Assembly: GCA_015711695.1 (NCBI GenBank)
Contig: JACVIW010000008.1
Location: forward strand, 1-18,948
Direction: 5' to 3'
From: Candidatus Geohydrothermomicrobium daggyaiense
Lineage (GTDB): Bacteria > Actinomycetota > Geothermincolia > Fen-727 > JACVIW01
DNA: 18,948 nt
Under the pieces are notes generated by a model. It ran no database searches, had not been told where the DNA came from, and saw only the letters and a program-made list of their open reading frames with translations. Both the position numbers and the translations under genes were made by a program. This document shows positions 1 through 8,429 of this stretch, one piece after another. Within the stretch, counting starts at the first letter, position 1, and every line of letters begins with the position of its first letter.

Positions 1-807
1 GTTGCGGCAAAAAGGCTTGGTGCCGAGGTATATATGCTTGGATGTGTTGGCAACGACATGTTCGGGGATTTCCTGATTACCAATCTTGAAAAATGCGGTG
101 TTTCCACCTCATACATAAAGAGAACGCAAGACTGTGCCACTGGAACAGCGCTTATAGTCGTGGAAGAACATACCGGCGTAAACACCATTGTTGTGGATCC
201 TGGTGCCAATATGGCGTTAACGGTCAGGGATTTAAAAGTCCTCGATAAAGTTTTTCAGAAGGCATCTGTGGCGCTTTTTCAGCTTGAAATACCCCTGGAA
301 GTCGTTGTGGAAGGTTCACTAAAAGCGAAGGGAAAAGGGCTTTTGACCATCCTGGATGCTGGGCCTCCTCGGGGCATGATTATTGATGCTCTCGAGCATT
401 TCGATATCGTTTCTCCTAATCTTAACGAACTTGCGTCGCTCACAGGTTTACCGGTCAATGATGTCAAATCCGCCAGAGAGGCAGCATTTTTCTTACGTGA
501 AAAAGGCGTCCCGACGGTCGTAGTGAAAATGGGAGAGCAAGGCGCGCTTCTTGTTGAAGGTGAAAAAGCTGTTCAGTGCACCGCTTTTCCTGTTCAAGCG
601 GTTGATGCTACTGCGGCTGGAGACGCTTTTACTGCGGCACTCGCTCTTTCAGTAGCCCGGGGCGAATCGATGAGACAATCTGTAATATATGCTAACGCCG
701 CTGGTGCTTACGCCGCAACGATCTTTGGGGCTCAACCCTCGATGCCAACGGATGATGATGTTATGGGAGTGCTTTCTGGCGGAGGGGGAGAATGTTTAGA
801 AGTTTGA
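1..807 (+). CDS. rbsK: Ribokinase (PfkB family), 5' end outside the window
   Basis: The protein probably phosphorylates ribose (or a related sugar or nucleoside) with ATP in the cytoplasm. The frame is open from base 1, so the start lies upstream; 268 codons are present against about 300 for a full ribokinase. Visible PfkB features, numbered from base 1: a GC-V-G-ND-FG segment near residue 13, the ribokinase-like VVDPGANMALT stretch at about 64-75, the NLNE motif at 140-143, and the C-terminal anion-hole and catalytic-base motif DATAAGDAF at 202-210 with catalytic Asp 208. The usual GAGD is AAGD here, a mild deviation. The last 16 bases overlap the K+ channel gene, whose ribosome-binding site lies inside this gene, so the two are probably co-translated. 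Family membership is firm; ribose as substrate is inferred from the GAN motif and overall resemblance. Confidence 0.85.
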   Translation, partial: VAAKRLGAEVYMLGCVGNDMFGDFLITNLEKCGVSTSYIKRTQDCATGTALIVVEEHTGVNTIVVDPGANMALTVRDLKVLDKVFQKASVALFQLEIPLEVVVEGSLKAKGKGLLTILDAGPPRGMIIDALEHFDIVSPNLNELASLTGLPVNDVKSAREAAFFLREKGVPTVVVKMGEQGALLVEGEKAVQCTAFPVQAVDATAAGDAFTAALALSVARGESMRQSVIYANAAGAYAATIFGAQPSMPTDDDVMGVLSGGGGECLEV

Positions 808-1826
808 GGATCATAAAGCGCTTGCCGTTGGGGGCAAGACATGCCGCAATTGCTTTACTTTTTCTCCTTATCATTTTGATCTGCGGGACTTTTGGATTCA
901 TGCTGATTGAAGACATGTCCTTCAATGAAGCCCTTTATATGACTGTTATTACTATATCAACAGTTGGTTTCAGGGAAGTTAGAAAGCTCGGAACCGGGGG
1001 TACTTATTTCACGATCGCGATTATTTTTACTGGCGTGAGCACAGTGCTTTTCTTCCTTACAGGTGTTTTTGAGTTTATCCTTGGTGAGTATTTTGGGGAA
1101 TTCTGGAGGCAGAGGAAAATGAAAGCGAATGTGACCAAACTACGCGATCATATTGTTGTTTGTGGATTCGGAAGAGTGGGAAAAAGTGTGGCTGATGAAC
1201 TCATGAACCAAAACAAACCTTTTGTGGTTGTCGAAAAGGACCGCGAAGTTTTTTATCAATGCCAGCAACTCGGGTATCTTGCTGTATACGGAAGCGCCAC
1301 AGACGCCGAAGTCCTTAAAGAAGCGGGGATCCAGAGAGCTGCGGGGCTGGTGAGCGCGCTCAATTCGGATAGTGAGAATCTTTATACTGTTCTTACCGCG
1401 AAAGTGTTAAACCCCGGAATCATTATAGTTGCCCGTGCGGACCAGCCCGACTCGGAGGAGAAACTGGAAATGGTTGGAGCCGACAGGGTCATATCCCCTT
1501 ACAAAATCGCGGGGAAGAGGATGGCGAATCTCCTTACAAGACCCGGAGCCTGCGAATTTCTCGATGTCGTCACAGGCGGGAATCTTCCCGAGTACCAGTT
1601 GTCTGAAATTTTGGTCCGGAACGATTTCCCGTACCTTGGCATGACAATAAGAGAAACGAAGCTCAGGGAGCGAACCGGGGTAACAATTCTTTCTGTGCGG
1701 AAAAAGGGGGAGACGGCTTTTAACGTAAATCCGTCTCCTGACATCCTCATTGAAGAAGGTGATGTTTTGATTCTCATAGGCACGCCTGACCAGATGGAAA
1801 GCCTGAGACTAGGACTAACGTCTTAG
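792..1826 (+). CDS. Two-helix K+ channel with cytoplasmic RCK (TrkA-N/TrkA-C) domain
   Basis: Membrane ion channel of the Kch/MthK type, 344 residues. Transmembrane helix 1 spans about residues 17-39, the pore helix and filter about 45-62, and helix 2 about 71-97. An RCK Rossmann domain starts at about 120 with the nucleotide-binding motif VVCGFGRVGKS, and a TrkA-C domain covers about 262-340. The selectivity filter reads TVGFRE rather than the classic TVGYGD; Phe for Tyr and Arg for Gly occur in a known bacterial subfamily, so K+ selectivity is likely but not certain. The RCK domain is expected to gate the pore in response to a nucleotide or ion. The ATG at 792 is preceded by a strong G-rich site (GGAGGGGGAG) inside the ribokinase gene. 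The TAG stop is embedded in the AGGAGG site of the next gene, suggesting one operon. Confidence 0.9.
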   Translation: MFRSLRIIKRLPLGARHAAIALLFLLIILICGTFGFMLIEDMSFNEALYMTVITISTVGFREVRKLGTGGTYFTIAIIFTGVSTVLFFLTGVFEFILGEYFGEFWRQRKMKANVTKLRDHIVVCGFGRVGKSVADELMNQNKPFVVVEKDREVFYQCQQLGYLAVYGSATDAEVLKEAGIQRAAGLVSALNSDSENLYTVLTAKVLNPGIIIVARADQPDSEEKLEMVGADRVISPYKIAGKRMANLLTRPGACEFLDVVTGGNLPEYQLSEILVRNDFPYLGMTIRETKLRERTGVTILSVRKKGETAFNVNPSPDILIEEGDVLILIGTPDQMESLRLGLTS

Positions 1827-1839
1827 GAGGTGTTTTCTC

Positions 1840-4353
1840 ATGGATGGTGGCGTAGTCCAGAAAAAATACCTGGTTGAGGGAGAGGATGTTCGCGCAGTAT
1901 TCGGGGAAATAGGTATTCATCCGTTTTTGTTCTTTGAAATAAAGAATTCAAAAGGGGATTGGGTGGAAATCTTACGTCTCGGCGCGCGACATTTAAAAAA
2001 CACGCATTCAGGGGCTTCATTTCCCAGGGTATTCATTAAAGGCCGAGAGTTTGAACCCTTACAAGGAGTTGAGATCGAAGAAGGGGGAAGCGATGGCCGC
2101 TACCTTACGCTCCGTGACAGTCGGGAAGGTTTGAAAGTAAAAAGCGTGTTGTCTTGTGAGAATGAAAAGGGAATCTTTAAAGTTATTCACGAAATTAAAG
2201 CTGAAACTGACATCGGAGTGAACAGAATTTTTGACAGGTACGATTTCGTTGCCGCTACTGTAGGCGCGGAAGGTGTTAAACTCAGTTATTCTTTCGTTCC
2301 AAATCTTCGACCTGCGGAGAACATGCTAATAGGTGATCATGTTTTCCGGTCGCCTGTCGTGATCGCGGAAACGGATCTTTTATATTTTGCTCTCATCCCC
2401 GACCTCGATATTCTCTCCAATGAGTATTCTAAGGGGGTAGCTCGCTATTATCTGGATTACCTCGCTGCGGGTGGAGAGAACTGTTCTCCAACCGTTTGCT
2501 TTGGTATCGGCAATACGATTCCGAAAGGACACGTATATTTCAAAAGTAGATTCTCAAAAGAAATAAGAATTGGTGTGGGCGATTCGCTCAAAATTGGCTA
2601 CTATATCCTGCTGGGGAAATCGGGCAAATCTGTTAGAAGAGCGCTTTCGTTTATGTGGAGAAAATTCGGAAAGAAATATTTCTCCTCTTGCTCTCCTCAG
2701 GTTGTAAGTCTTGACAGGTACGCGTCAGCCGGACTGAAAAGAATTTTCAAGAGTCATGACATTTTTCGCATCTTCGAGATAGACGGACAAAGGTGCGGTG
2801 GCACGGTGGGCATTCACTTCGCCGCGAAACCCGGGGTTCAGCTGATGAACAGAAAACAGACTGAAAACTACCTCAAGAACGAGGATAAGGTTATATTCGT
2901 TCAGAGGCATGGACTGGAGCTTCTCTCTTCCAGGCCATGGGGCGTTCGCATCCTTGAAAGAATAACCTATTCCAGGGGGACCAGGGTTCCCCCGCAGATA
3001 TTCTTCCAGTCATGGTATTGCAATTTAAGAAGCGCATATGGAGCTTACTGGTTCGCGAAAAAATGGGATGACCAGGAGTTGATGGAGAACGCTTTAGCGG
3101 TCAAGAATCTCTCGATACTCGCTCCCAAGGAGGAAGGATTGTTTCCCGCGGTTTGCTTTGCCACGGATGATGGAATTTTCTGGTCGAAAGGAACAATGGC
3201 TTTTAAGCATATTGATGAATACCATATTCCGGACTGCGCGACCACCGCTTATTATATGGTACTCTGGTATAAAGACCTGGAGGGGGATCCGAGACTTCTC
3301 AAGCGCGCACGCGAGCTTGCTGATTTCATAGTGAGGGTTCAACTTCCAAACGGAGCGATCCCCGCGTGGGTTAGCCCTGCTCCTGGGAAACCCCGCATCT
3401 CGCAGATTCTCAAGGAGAGTGCTTCCACAGCATGTCCCGCAATGTTTCTGGCCGCACTTTATAACGTGGAGCCGGAGGAAAAATACTTAAATTCCGCTAA
3501 GAAAGGATGCGATTTCATTCTCTCGGAGGTAGTTCCTTCGAAAAAGTGGTTTGACTACGAAACTTTTTTCTCCTGTTCACATAAGAGAATCGATTTCTAT
3601 GATTACAAGACCAACACTCCTCCCCAGAACACGATGAGCATGTACTGGACCGCGGAAGCACTGCGACTCCTGTTCTTGTTGACGGAAGAGGAGGAGTACC
3701 TAAGGGCGGGGTTGAAAATTCTTGATGAGTTGTGCCTTTATCAACAGGTATGGGATCCACCTTTCCTGAATATCAACGGTTTTGGTGGCTTTGGTGTGAT
3801 GAACACAGATGCGGAATGGAACGATGCAAGGCAGGCTCTTTTCTCAACGCTCCTGATGGATTATTACCGTCTAACCGGAAATCCAGAGTATATGGAGCGC
3901 GGTATCTCTGCTCTCCGTGCTTCTTTCACGCTAATGTATATTGATGAAAATAAAAAAGTCGCACCGGGCAATTTAAGGTTGATACCTTCTCACGAGATAG
4001 GAAGTGTTGCTGAGAACTATGGGCATTTCGGTTTCGACTACAGAACAACGGGAATCCTTCAATCAGACTGGGGTGCGGGCAGCGCATGCTTTGCGGCGGC
4101 ATACGCATTAAAGAACTATGGTGATGTCTATGTTGATGTGAGCAGAGGAAGAGCATTCGGCATAAACGGTTGCGCTGTGGATGGTTTTTCAACAAAGGGC
4201 AATCTCTTAAATCTCAGTTTAAGCAAACAGATTGAGCAAGGGATTGAACTTACTGTAAGGCTCTCTGAGCCTGAAGAAACAAGGTTTGAAATAGAGATTA
4301 ATGGAAAGAAAGCTTCCCGACAGAGGGACGGATCTTTTAAAGCGTATATATAA
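1840..4353 (+). CDS. Unrecognised 837-residue protein with probable alpha/alpha-toroid (six-hairpin glycosidase-like) core
   Basis: I do not recognise a specific family. The ATG at 1840 has a strong AGGAGG site at 1825-1830 with 9 bases spacing, overlapping the stop of the channel gene. Residues about 1-260 look beta-rich (a sandwich-like domain). Residues about 390-760 carry at least five repeated helical-hairpin segments with aromatic and small residues, for example around 400-426, 468-500, 530-562, 598-634 and 664-696, as in (alpha/alpha)6 toroids of glycosidases and polysaccharide lyases. A short beta-like tail follows to 837. Conserved-looking acidic and aromatic patches include NTDAEWNDARQ at 655-665, near where such enzymes place active-site residues. 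No signal peptide or membrane segment is visible, so it is probably cytoplasmic. A role in carbohydrate turnover is inferred from fold impression and from a ribokinase in the same cluster; no substrate can be named. Confidence 0.8.
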   Translation: MDGGVVQKKYLVEGEDVRAVFGEIGIHPFLFFEIKNSKGDWVEILRLGARHLKNTHSGASFPRVFIKGREFEPLQGVEIEEGGSDGRYLTLRDSREGLKVKSVLSCENEKGIFKVIHEIKAETDIGVNRIFDRYDFVAATVGAEGVKLSYSFVPNLRPAENMLIGDHVFRSPVVIAETDLLYFALIPDLDILSNEYSKGVARYYLDYLAAGGENCSPTVCFGIGNTIPKGHVYFKSRFSKEIRIGVGDSLKIGYYILLGKSGKSVRRALSFMWRKFGKKYFSSCSPQVVSLDRYASAGLKRIFKSHDIFRIFEIDGQRCGGTVGIHFAAKPGVQLMNRKQTENYLKNEDKVIFVQRHGLELLSSRPWGVRILERITYSRGTRVPPQIFFQSWYCNLRSAYGAYWFAKKWDDQELMENALAVKNLSILAPKEEGLFPAVCFATDDGIFWSKGTMAFKHIDEYHIPDCATTAYYMVLWYKDLEGDPRLLKRARELADFIVRVQLPNGAIPAWVSPAPGKPRISQILKESASTACPAMFLAALYNVEPEEKYLNSAKKGCDFILSEVVPSKKWFDYETFFSCSHKRIDFYDYKTNTPPQNTMSMYWTAEALRLLFLLTEEEEYLRAGLKILDELCLYQQVWDPPFLNINGFGGFGVMNTDAEWNDARQALFSTLLMDYYRLTGNPEYMERGISALRASFTLMYIDENKKVAPGNLRLIPSHEIGSVAENYGHFGFDYRTTGILQSDWGAGSACFAAAYALKNYGDVYVDVSRGRAFGINGCAVDGFSTKGNLLNLSLSKQIEQGIELTVRLSEPEETRFEIEINGKKASRQRDGSFKAYI

Positions 4354-4367
4354 AGCCCAAATAACCT

Positions 4368-4460
4368 TTATTTCTTCTTTTTATGACGGTTCTTCTTCAG
4401 TTGCTTCTTGTGCTTCTTCTTGCGCATTTTCTTGCGCCTCTTTTTTATGACGGAACTCAT
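4368..4460 (-). CDS. 30-residue lysine-rich protein of the bS22 / AURKAIP1-COX24 type
   Basis: A very short gene read from ATG at 4460 to TAA at 4368. The product begins MSSVIKKRRKKMRKKKHKK and ends NRHKKKK; about two thirds of residues are Lys or Arg. This matches the pattern I know for mycobacterial bS22 and other bacterial COX24-domain proteins (M-x-S-V-I-K-K-R-R-K-x-M, then KKKH-K-L). In mycobacteria this peptide sits in the small ribosomal subunit near the decoding region, so a ribosomal role is likely. An AGGAGGG site lies upstream with a long spacing of about 13 bases; the next in-frame upstream codons reach a stop without another start, which fixes the ATG. A promoter-like pair at 4500-4527 suggests its own transcript. 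It lies 102 bases downstream of the LUD gene on the same strand. Confidence 0.85.
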   Translation of the reverse strand: MSSVIKKRRKKMRKKKHKKQLKKNRHKKKK

Positions 4461-4499
4461 ACCTCTATGGTAACCCTCCTATTCTTGTTTTGATGACGG

Positions 4500-4527
4500 C
4501 TTATAATCCTACCACAGGGGAATTCAA
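4500..4527 (-). promoter_or_regulatory. Candidate sigma-70-type promoter for the bS22-like gene
   Basis: On the minus strand, TTGAAT (plus positions 4522-4527) and TATAAG (4500-4505) are separated by exactly 16 bases, giving 4/6 and 5/6 matches to the -35 and -10 consensus. A start site near 4493 would give a leader of about 33 bases containing the AGGAGGG site. This is seen by eye only. Confidence 0.4.
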
Positions 4528-4562
4528 AAAGCATTCCGGGCCCGTGTAGGCTGACTCGTTGT

Positions 4563-5195
4563 TCAGTGCCCGAGTTTCTCGGCTATCAGTGCGACAAGGA
4601 TGTCGGGCTTGAGAGGTTTGCGCGTTATCACCGTGCTGACCGAGCAGATCGGGTGGGGATTATCGCACTCCACGCAACGTCCCTTCTTCACGCACGGGAT
4701 ATCGAGCCCAAGATTCTTCGCAGTCGCTGGGAAACTTACGTCTCTTGCTCTTCTCAATCCTTCGGAGAGATCATCCACAATTTTGTTGTAGCCTACAACT
4801 ATGATTATTTCGCCTGGAATCAGTCCTTTGCTAAAAAGAGGGACTCCGTCACATGATGGGTTAATTATTATCCCGTCAAGCGTAATCGCGCTCGCGCTGC
4901 TCAGGAAAACGTCTGCTGAGGTCAGTTTTCTTGGCCTTCTGACCTTAACGCCCCACGAGCCGGTGAGGGTGGATGAGTTTTTCACGAGGTTTCCAAGCGC
5001 TTTGAGGGTTTCGAGGATTCCGAGTTCCTCAAGAGTCGAACCAGAATAATAAATATTCTTGTTTCTCCCTATCCTTGCGGTTAGTGAGCGGTTTGCCTCG
5101 GAAAGGGTGGGCAACATCAGAACTTTAAAGCCCCTCCGCGTCAATCCCTCAGCGCATTCAAGCAATCTTTTTTCTTCCATTTCAATCAGCGTCAT
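4563..5195 (-). CDS. LUD-domain (DUF162) protein with C-terminal four-Cys cluster
   Basis: A 210-residue protein of the LUD superfamily (LutC/YkgG and LutB relatives), members of which are linked to lactate utilisation and redox metabolism. The core motif around residues 92-140 (SADVFLSSASAITLDG, then NPSCDG-VPLF, then GEIIIVVGYNKIV) follows the family pattern, including the GxNKIV turn. The C-terminal C168-x5-C174-x2-C177-x6-C184 arrangement matches the stand-alone DUF162 proteins and could bind a metal or Fe-S cluster. No LutA or LutB gene is nearby, so lactate oxidation itself is not supported. Its start overlaps the last 14 bases of the histidine kinase gene and has no clear ribosome-binding site, which points to translational coupling. 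The exact reaction is unknown. Confidence 0.8.
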   Translation of the reverse strand: MTLIEMEEKRLLECAEGLTRRGFKVLMLPTLSEANRSLTARIGRNKNIYYSGSTLEELGILETLKALGNLVKNSSTLTGSWGVKVRRPRKLTSADVFLSSASAITLDGIIINPSCDGVPLFSKGLIPGEIIIVVGYNKIVDDLSEGLRRARDVSFPATAKNLGLDIPCVKKGRCVECDNPHPICSVSTVITRKPLKPDILVALIAEKLGH

Positions 5196-8100
5196 ATAGA
5201 GTCAGGTCGAAACAAGCGCCACCGTCATTATATGCTTTTATTTTGCCTCCGTAAGCTTTTACTATTTTACTTACTATGGCAAGCCCCAGTCCTGTCTTGT
5301 TGTTGTGAGTCGTAAAGTAGGGTTTAAAGATCTGTTCCAAAATATCTTCCGGGATTCCTACTCCGTTGTCTCTCACCAAAAAACGGTGCCCTCCTTTAAA
5401 TTCTGACGGCATTCTGGATATTGTAATCATCAGGTTTGGATTCCGGTCGTGGGTAAAGGCATTTCTTATAAGATTTCCAAATAATTGATAGATGTGCGTC
5501 CGGTTCGCTCTCACTGTTCCGAGAGGAGCGTCGATTTTTACGCTTATTCCTCTTTCTTCGATTTCCCTCTCCGCTTCGCTTATAATCTCACCGACTACCT
5601 CATCGATATCTACGTCAGTTATATTTTCGGGGCGCTGACCCGATTCTGCTAGCATGAGGATGTCTCCTATTAGCAGGTCGCATTTTTCAGCGTTCCCTTT
5701 GATCATTTCTAACAGACCTTTGACGTCCTCGTCCTCTATCACTTTTCCATATTTCATGAGCGTAATTTCTAAAGCTTCGCATCCCGCGACCACGTTCGCA
5801 AGCGGAGCCCTCATATCATGAGACACCGCATGCGCGTAACCCTCGAGTTCAATATTTATTCTCTGGATCTCTTCTTGCTGAGCCTTTCGTTCGCTTATGT
5901 CTCTTACGTTGATAATGTAACCTCTAGTGGTGCCATCCTCATTTTTCAGGGAGGAGGCCCTTAATTCAACGTGGAAAATGGACCCATCGAGCTTGACGAA
6001 TGCCAGCTCCAGCGCTCCAGAATGGGGTTCGCTTTCGGTATCAGAAAGCGCTTTTTCCAGAAGTCCACGTTCACTGAGGGCAACAATATCGAAAACGCTC
6101 ATTTTCCTCAAATCTTCCGGTGTCTCGCTTTTAAGTATTTCCGCCGCCTTCCGCGAGGCGTCAATGATCTTGCCCTCACCATCAGTTATGAACACGGCAT
6201 CAGGCGAAAGCTCGAGAAAGGTTTTATAGAGTTCGCGGGTTCTGATTATCTCTTGTTCCCACAAAACTCTTTCCGTGACATCTCTTGCCACACCCAGAAT
6301 TCCTACAATTCTTTCTTCCTCATATATGGGCGTAACGGTAAATTCGCATGTCAGGTATTCACCGGAAGGTTTGACTATTCTCGCCTCAAATCTTGGATAC
6401 TCCTTGCCGGAGATGGCGGAACGAAAAGCCAGGGTAGCCTCGCTTAGGTCTTCGGGATGAACGATTTCTTCCCAGCGTTTGCCCTTCCAGTCGCTTATCC
6501 GCCATCCTGTTAGATTTTCGAAAGCGGGGCTGAGCTCAGTGATTATCCCGCTTGATGAGATCTGATAAATTATATCGGGCACTTTTTCAATGAGCTGTCT
6601 TTGTCTGGCTTCACTTCTAGATAGTTGTTGCAGGGCTCGGCTTGATCGTAAGGCAAGCGAAAGAATTTCACAGAAACCCTCAACGAGCCTGACATCGCGT
6701 TTAGAGAACTCGCCCGTTTTCTCAGCAAAGCATATCGAGCCTGCGACTTTGCCGTTCTCCCTGAGTGCTCCAAGAATAATGTTACTTACCGGAACTGACA
6801 GTCGTTCATTGGCGGCGAACTCGCTGGAACTTATGTTATTGATGAGAATCGTTTCGCCGGACGAATGGAGTTTTTCTAGAAGAGCATTAGCAAATTTCAT
6901 GAAGGCAGCCTCATCAGCCGCTTTGCGGCCGCCCGTGCGCGAAAAAATAATGATGGATTTATTATCTTCGACAAGGGATATGAATCCGCTTGATGCGTTT
7001 ATGAGGCGTCTGCAGATCTCGAATATCTTCCGGGCAACCTCTTCGAAGTCTTTGTGCTCAAGAATTAACCTTGAGCTTTCGAGAAGCGCTGTAATTTCCT
7101 CGCGCCTTGCGTTTGTCTCCTTAATTATGTTTATTAGCGCTTGCTCGGTTTTCTTACGCTCTTTTATATCCTGCACAACCCAAACAGCCCCGACGGTCCC
7201 GGAGCTTTCCCCGTATATCGGGGATATCCGAACGTGAGTGAATACAAGAGAAGTGTCGTTTTTCTGGACCATGATTTCTCCAGACCAGCTTTCTCCCTGA
7301 CCAATTATCTCGAGAATTTCTTCTTTCTTTTCTTGCATGTTTCTGGCAAGCGGAAGAGAAAAGATGTCTAAGCCGATAACGTCCTCGGTGGACATGCTGA
7401 AAAGAAGATCAGCGTAGCGGTTCCAGTAAGTCACGCGACCTTCAAGGTCGGTCGCTATAATTGCTTCATCACACTCGTCAAGAAGTTTTGCCTGGAAGCT
7501 TAACTTATCTTGCGTCTCCCTTATGTCGGTTATGTCGATTGCGATTTCGCTTCTCACCATTCTTCCATCAGGCCAGCGAATTGCTTTATCGATACAGCGG
7601 TACCATTTAAGCGTGTTGAGGTTTTGAAATTCCCAAATATGTGTCTTCCCGAGATTTTCACCAAAAATGTATTTGTTCGTGCAAAAAGGACAGGGGGAGT
7701 CTAGCCCTTGAAAAACCTCGTAGCATTTTTTCCCCAGGACATCGCCGAAGTCGCTGGTTACAGCCTTGTTTGCGAAGAGTACCTCGTATGTATCCGGATC
7801 GGTTACGTATGCCGGGTCTTCGAGACTGTCCAATATCGAGAGTAGTTGAGCTTTTTCTGATTCAAGAATGGCTTGTGCTTTCTTAAGCAAGATGGACTCC
7901 GTGGCTTTCTGGATGGCGAACTTAAAAGAGGGTTGAAAATCTTTGTCATCTATAATGCATCCTGACGCGCCTCGCATCATGGAAGATATGGCTTCTTTTT
8001 CTTCACCCGGTTTCACTATTAGCAGAAAAGCGCTTTCAGGAGAGCTTAGCGTTACTTTCTCGAGCAATTTCGCCCTTTCAGCCGATGAAAGTCCGCACCC

Positions 8101-8274
8101 GGCGATCACAATGTTAAACGATTGTTTCGCAAGCCATGCGGTGCTATCCGATAAAGAATGAGCGACTTCGAAATTGACATCCTCCATATCTCTAAGGAGT
8201 TTTAAAAAGCGGTTCCGTGTTTCCTGGTTAGGTTCAACATATAGAATTGTTTTCCGGGTGCCTTGATCTGCCAT
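5182..8274 (-). CDS. Soluble multi-PAS/GAF sensor histidine kinase with degenerate receiver-like N-terminus
   Basis: A 1030-residue cytoplasmic histidine kinase with no transmembrane segment. Domain order: receiver-like domain (about 8-125), PAS (about 140-255) containing CPFC at 195-198, PAS (about 262-375), GAF (about 390-545), PAS (about 555-670), PAS (about 680-795), HisKA with phospho-acceptor His 819 in SHDMRAPL, then HATPase with N-box around 930-942, DNGVGIPED at 969-977, the F-box at about 983-989 and GLGLAIV at 995-1001. The kinase core is intact. The receiver-like domain has EPN where the acidic pair is expected and IVIAGC at the phospho-acceptor strand, so it lacks the Asp and is probably a pseudo-receiver. 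The ATG at 8274 follows a GAGG site 6 bases upstream. No response regulator lies in this window. The stimulus is unknown; the CxxC PAS and the coupled Cys-rich LUD gene hint at redox or metal sensing, which is inference. Confidence 0.92.
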   Translation of the reverse strand: MADQGTRKTILYVEPNQETRNRFLKLLRDMEDVNFEVAHSLSDSTAWLAKQSFNIVIAGCGLSSAERAKLLEKVTLSSPESAFLLIVKPGEEKEAISSMMRGASGCIIDDKDFQPSFKFAIQKATESILLKKAQAILESEKAQLLSILDSLEDPAYVTDPDTYEVLFANKAVTSDFGDVLGKKCYEVFQGLDSPCPFCTNKYIFGENLGKTHIWEFQNLNTLKWYRCIDKAIRWPDGRMVRSEIAIDITDIRETQDKLSFQAKLLDECDEAIIATDLEGRVTYWNRYADLLFSMSTEDVIGLDIFSLPLARNMQEKKEEILEIIGQGESWSGEIMVQKNDTSLVFTHVRISPIYGESSGTVGAVWVVQDIKERKKTEQALINIIKETNARREEITALLESSRLILEHKDFEEVARKIFEICRRLINASSGFISLVEDNKSIIIFSRTGGRKAADEAAFMKFANALLEKLHSSGETILINNISSSEFAANERLSVPVSNIILGALRENGKVAGSICFAEKTGEFSKRDVRLVEGFCEILSLALRSSRALQQLSRSEARQRQLIEKVPDIIYQISSSGIITELSPAFENLTGWRISDWKGKRWEEIVHPEDLSEATLAFRSAISGKEYPRFEARIVKPSGEYLTCEFTVTPIYEEERIVGILGVARDVTERVLWEQEIIRTRELYKTFLELSPDAVFITDGEGKIIDASRKAAEILKSETPEDLRKMSVFDIVALSERGLLEKALSDTESEPHSGALELAFVKLDGSIFHVELRASSLKNEDGTTRGYIINVRDISERKAQQEEIQRINIELEGYAHAVSHDMRAPLANVVAGCEALEITLMKYGKVIEDEDVKGLLEMIKGNAEKCDLLIGDILMLAESGQRPENITDVDIDEVVGEIISEAEREIEERGISVKIDAPLGTVRANRTHIYQLFGNLIRNAFTHDRNPNLMITISRMPSEFKGGHRFLVRDNGVGIPEDILEQIFKPYFTTHNNKTGLGLAIVSKIVKAYGGKIKAYNDGGACFDLTLYDAD

Positions 8275-8429
8275 GATTGCCTCACAGCGGCCGATTAATA
8301 TGATTTAAAATTGGCAATATTTTTGTTATGTATGAGGTCACCCGCAGTTTTACCACCGGAAATCATCCCGAATCCTTAAGGTCGCTTTCCATGTAAAACC
8401 ACCACGGCGCTCTATACTTTTTCAAGACA

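Noticed and set aside
4526..4572. Intrinsic terminator after the LUD gene on the minus strand (CGGGC/GCCCG with a T run)
   Set aside because: The loop is long, the stem short, and the T run overlaps the candidate -35 of the next gene, so it is not convincing.
6590..7237. 215-codon open frame on the plus strand opposite the histidine kinase
   Set aside because: It lies wholly inside the kinase gene, has no ribosome-binding site or motif, and the kinase frame is clearly the coding one.
8347..8399. Inverted repeat GTTTTAC / GTAAAAC upstream of the kinase gene
   Set aside because: Arms are only 7 bases with a 39-base gap in A+T-rich DNA; chance is a good explanation.
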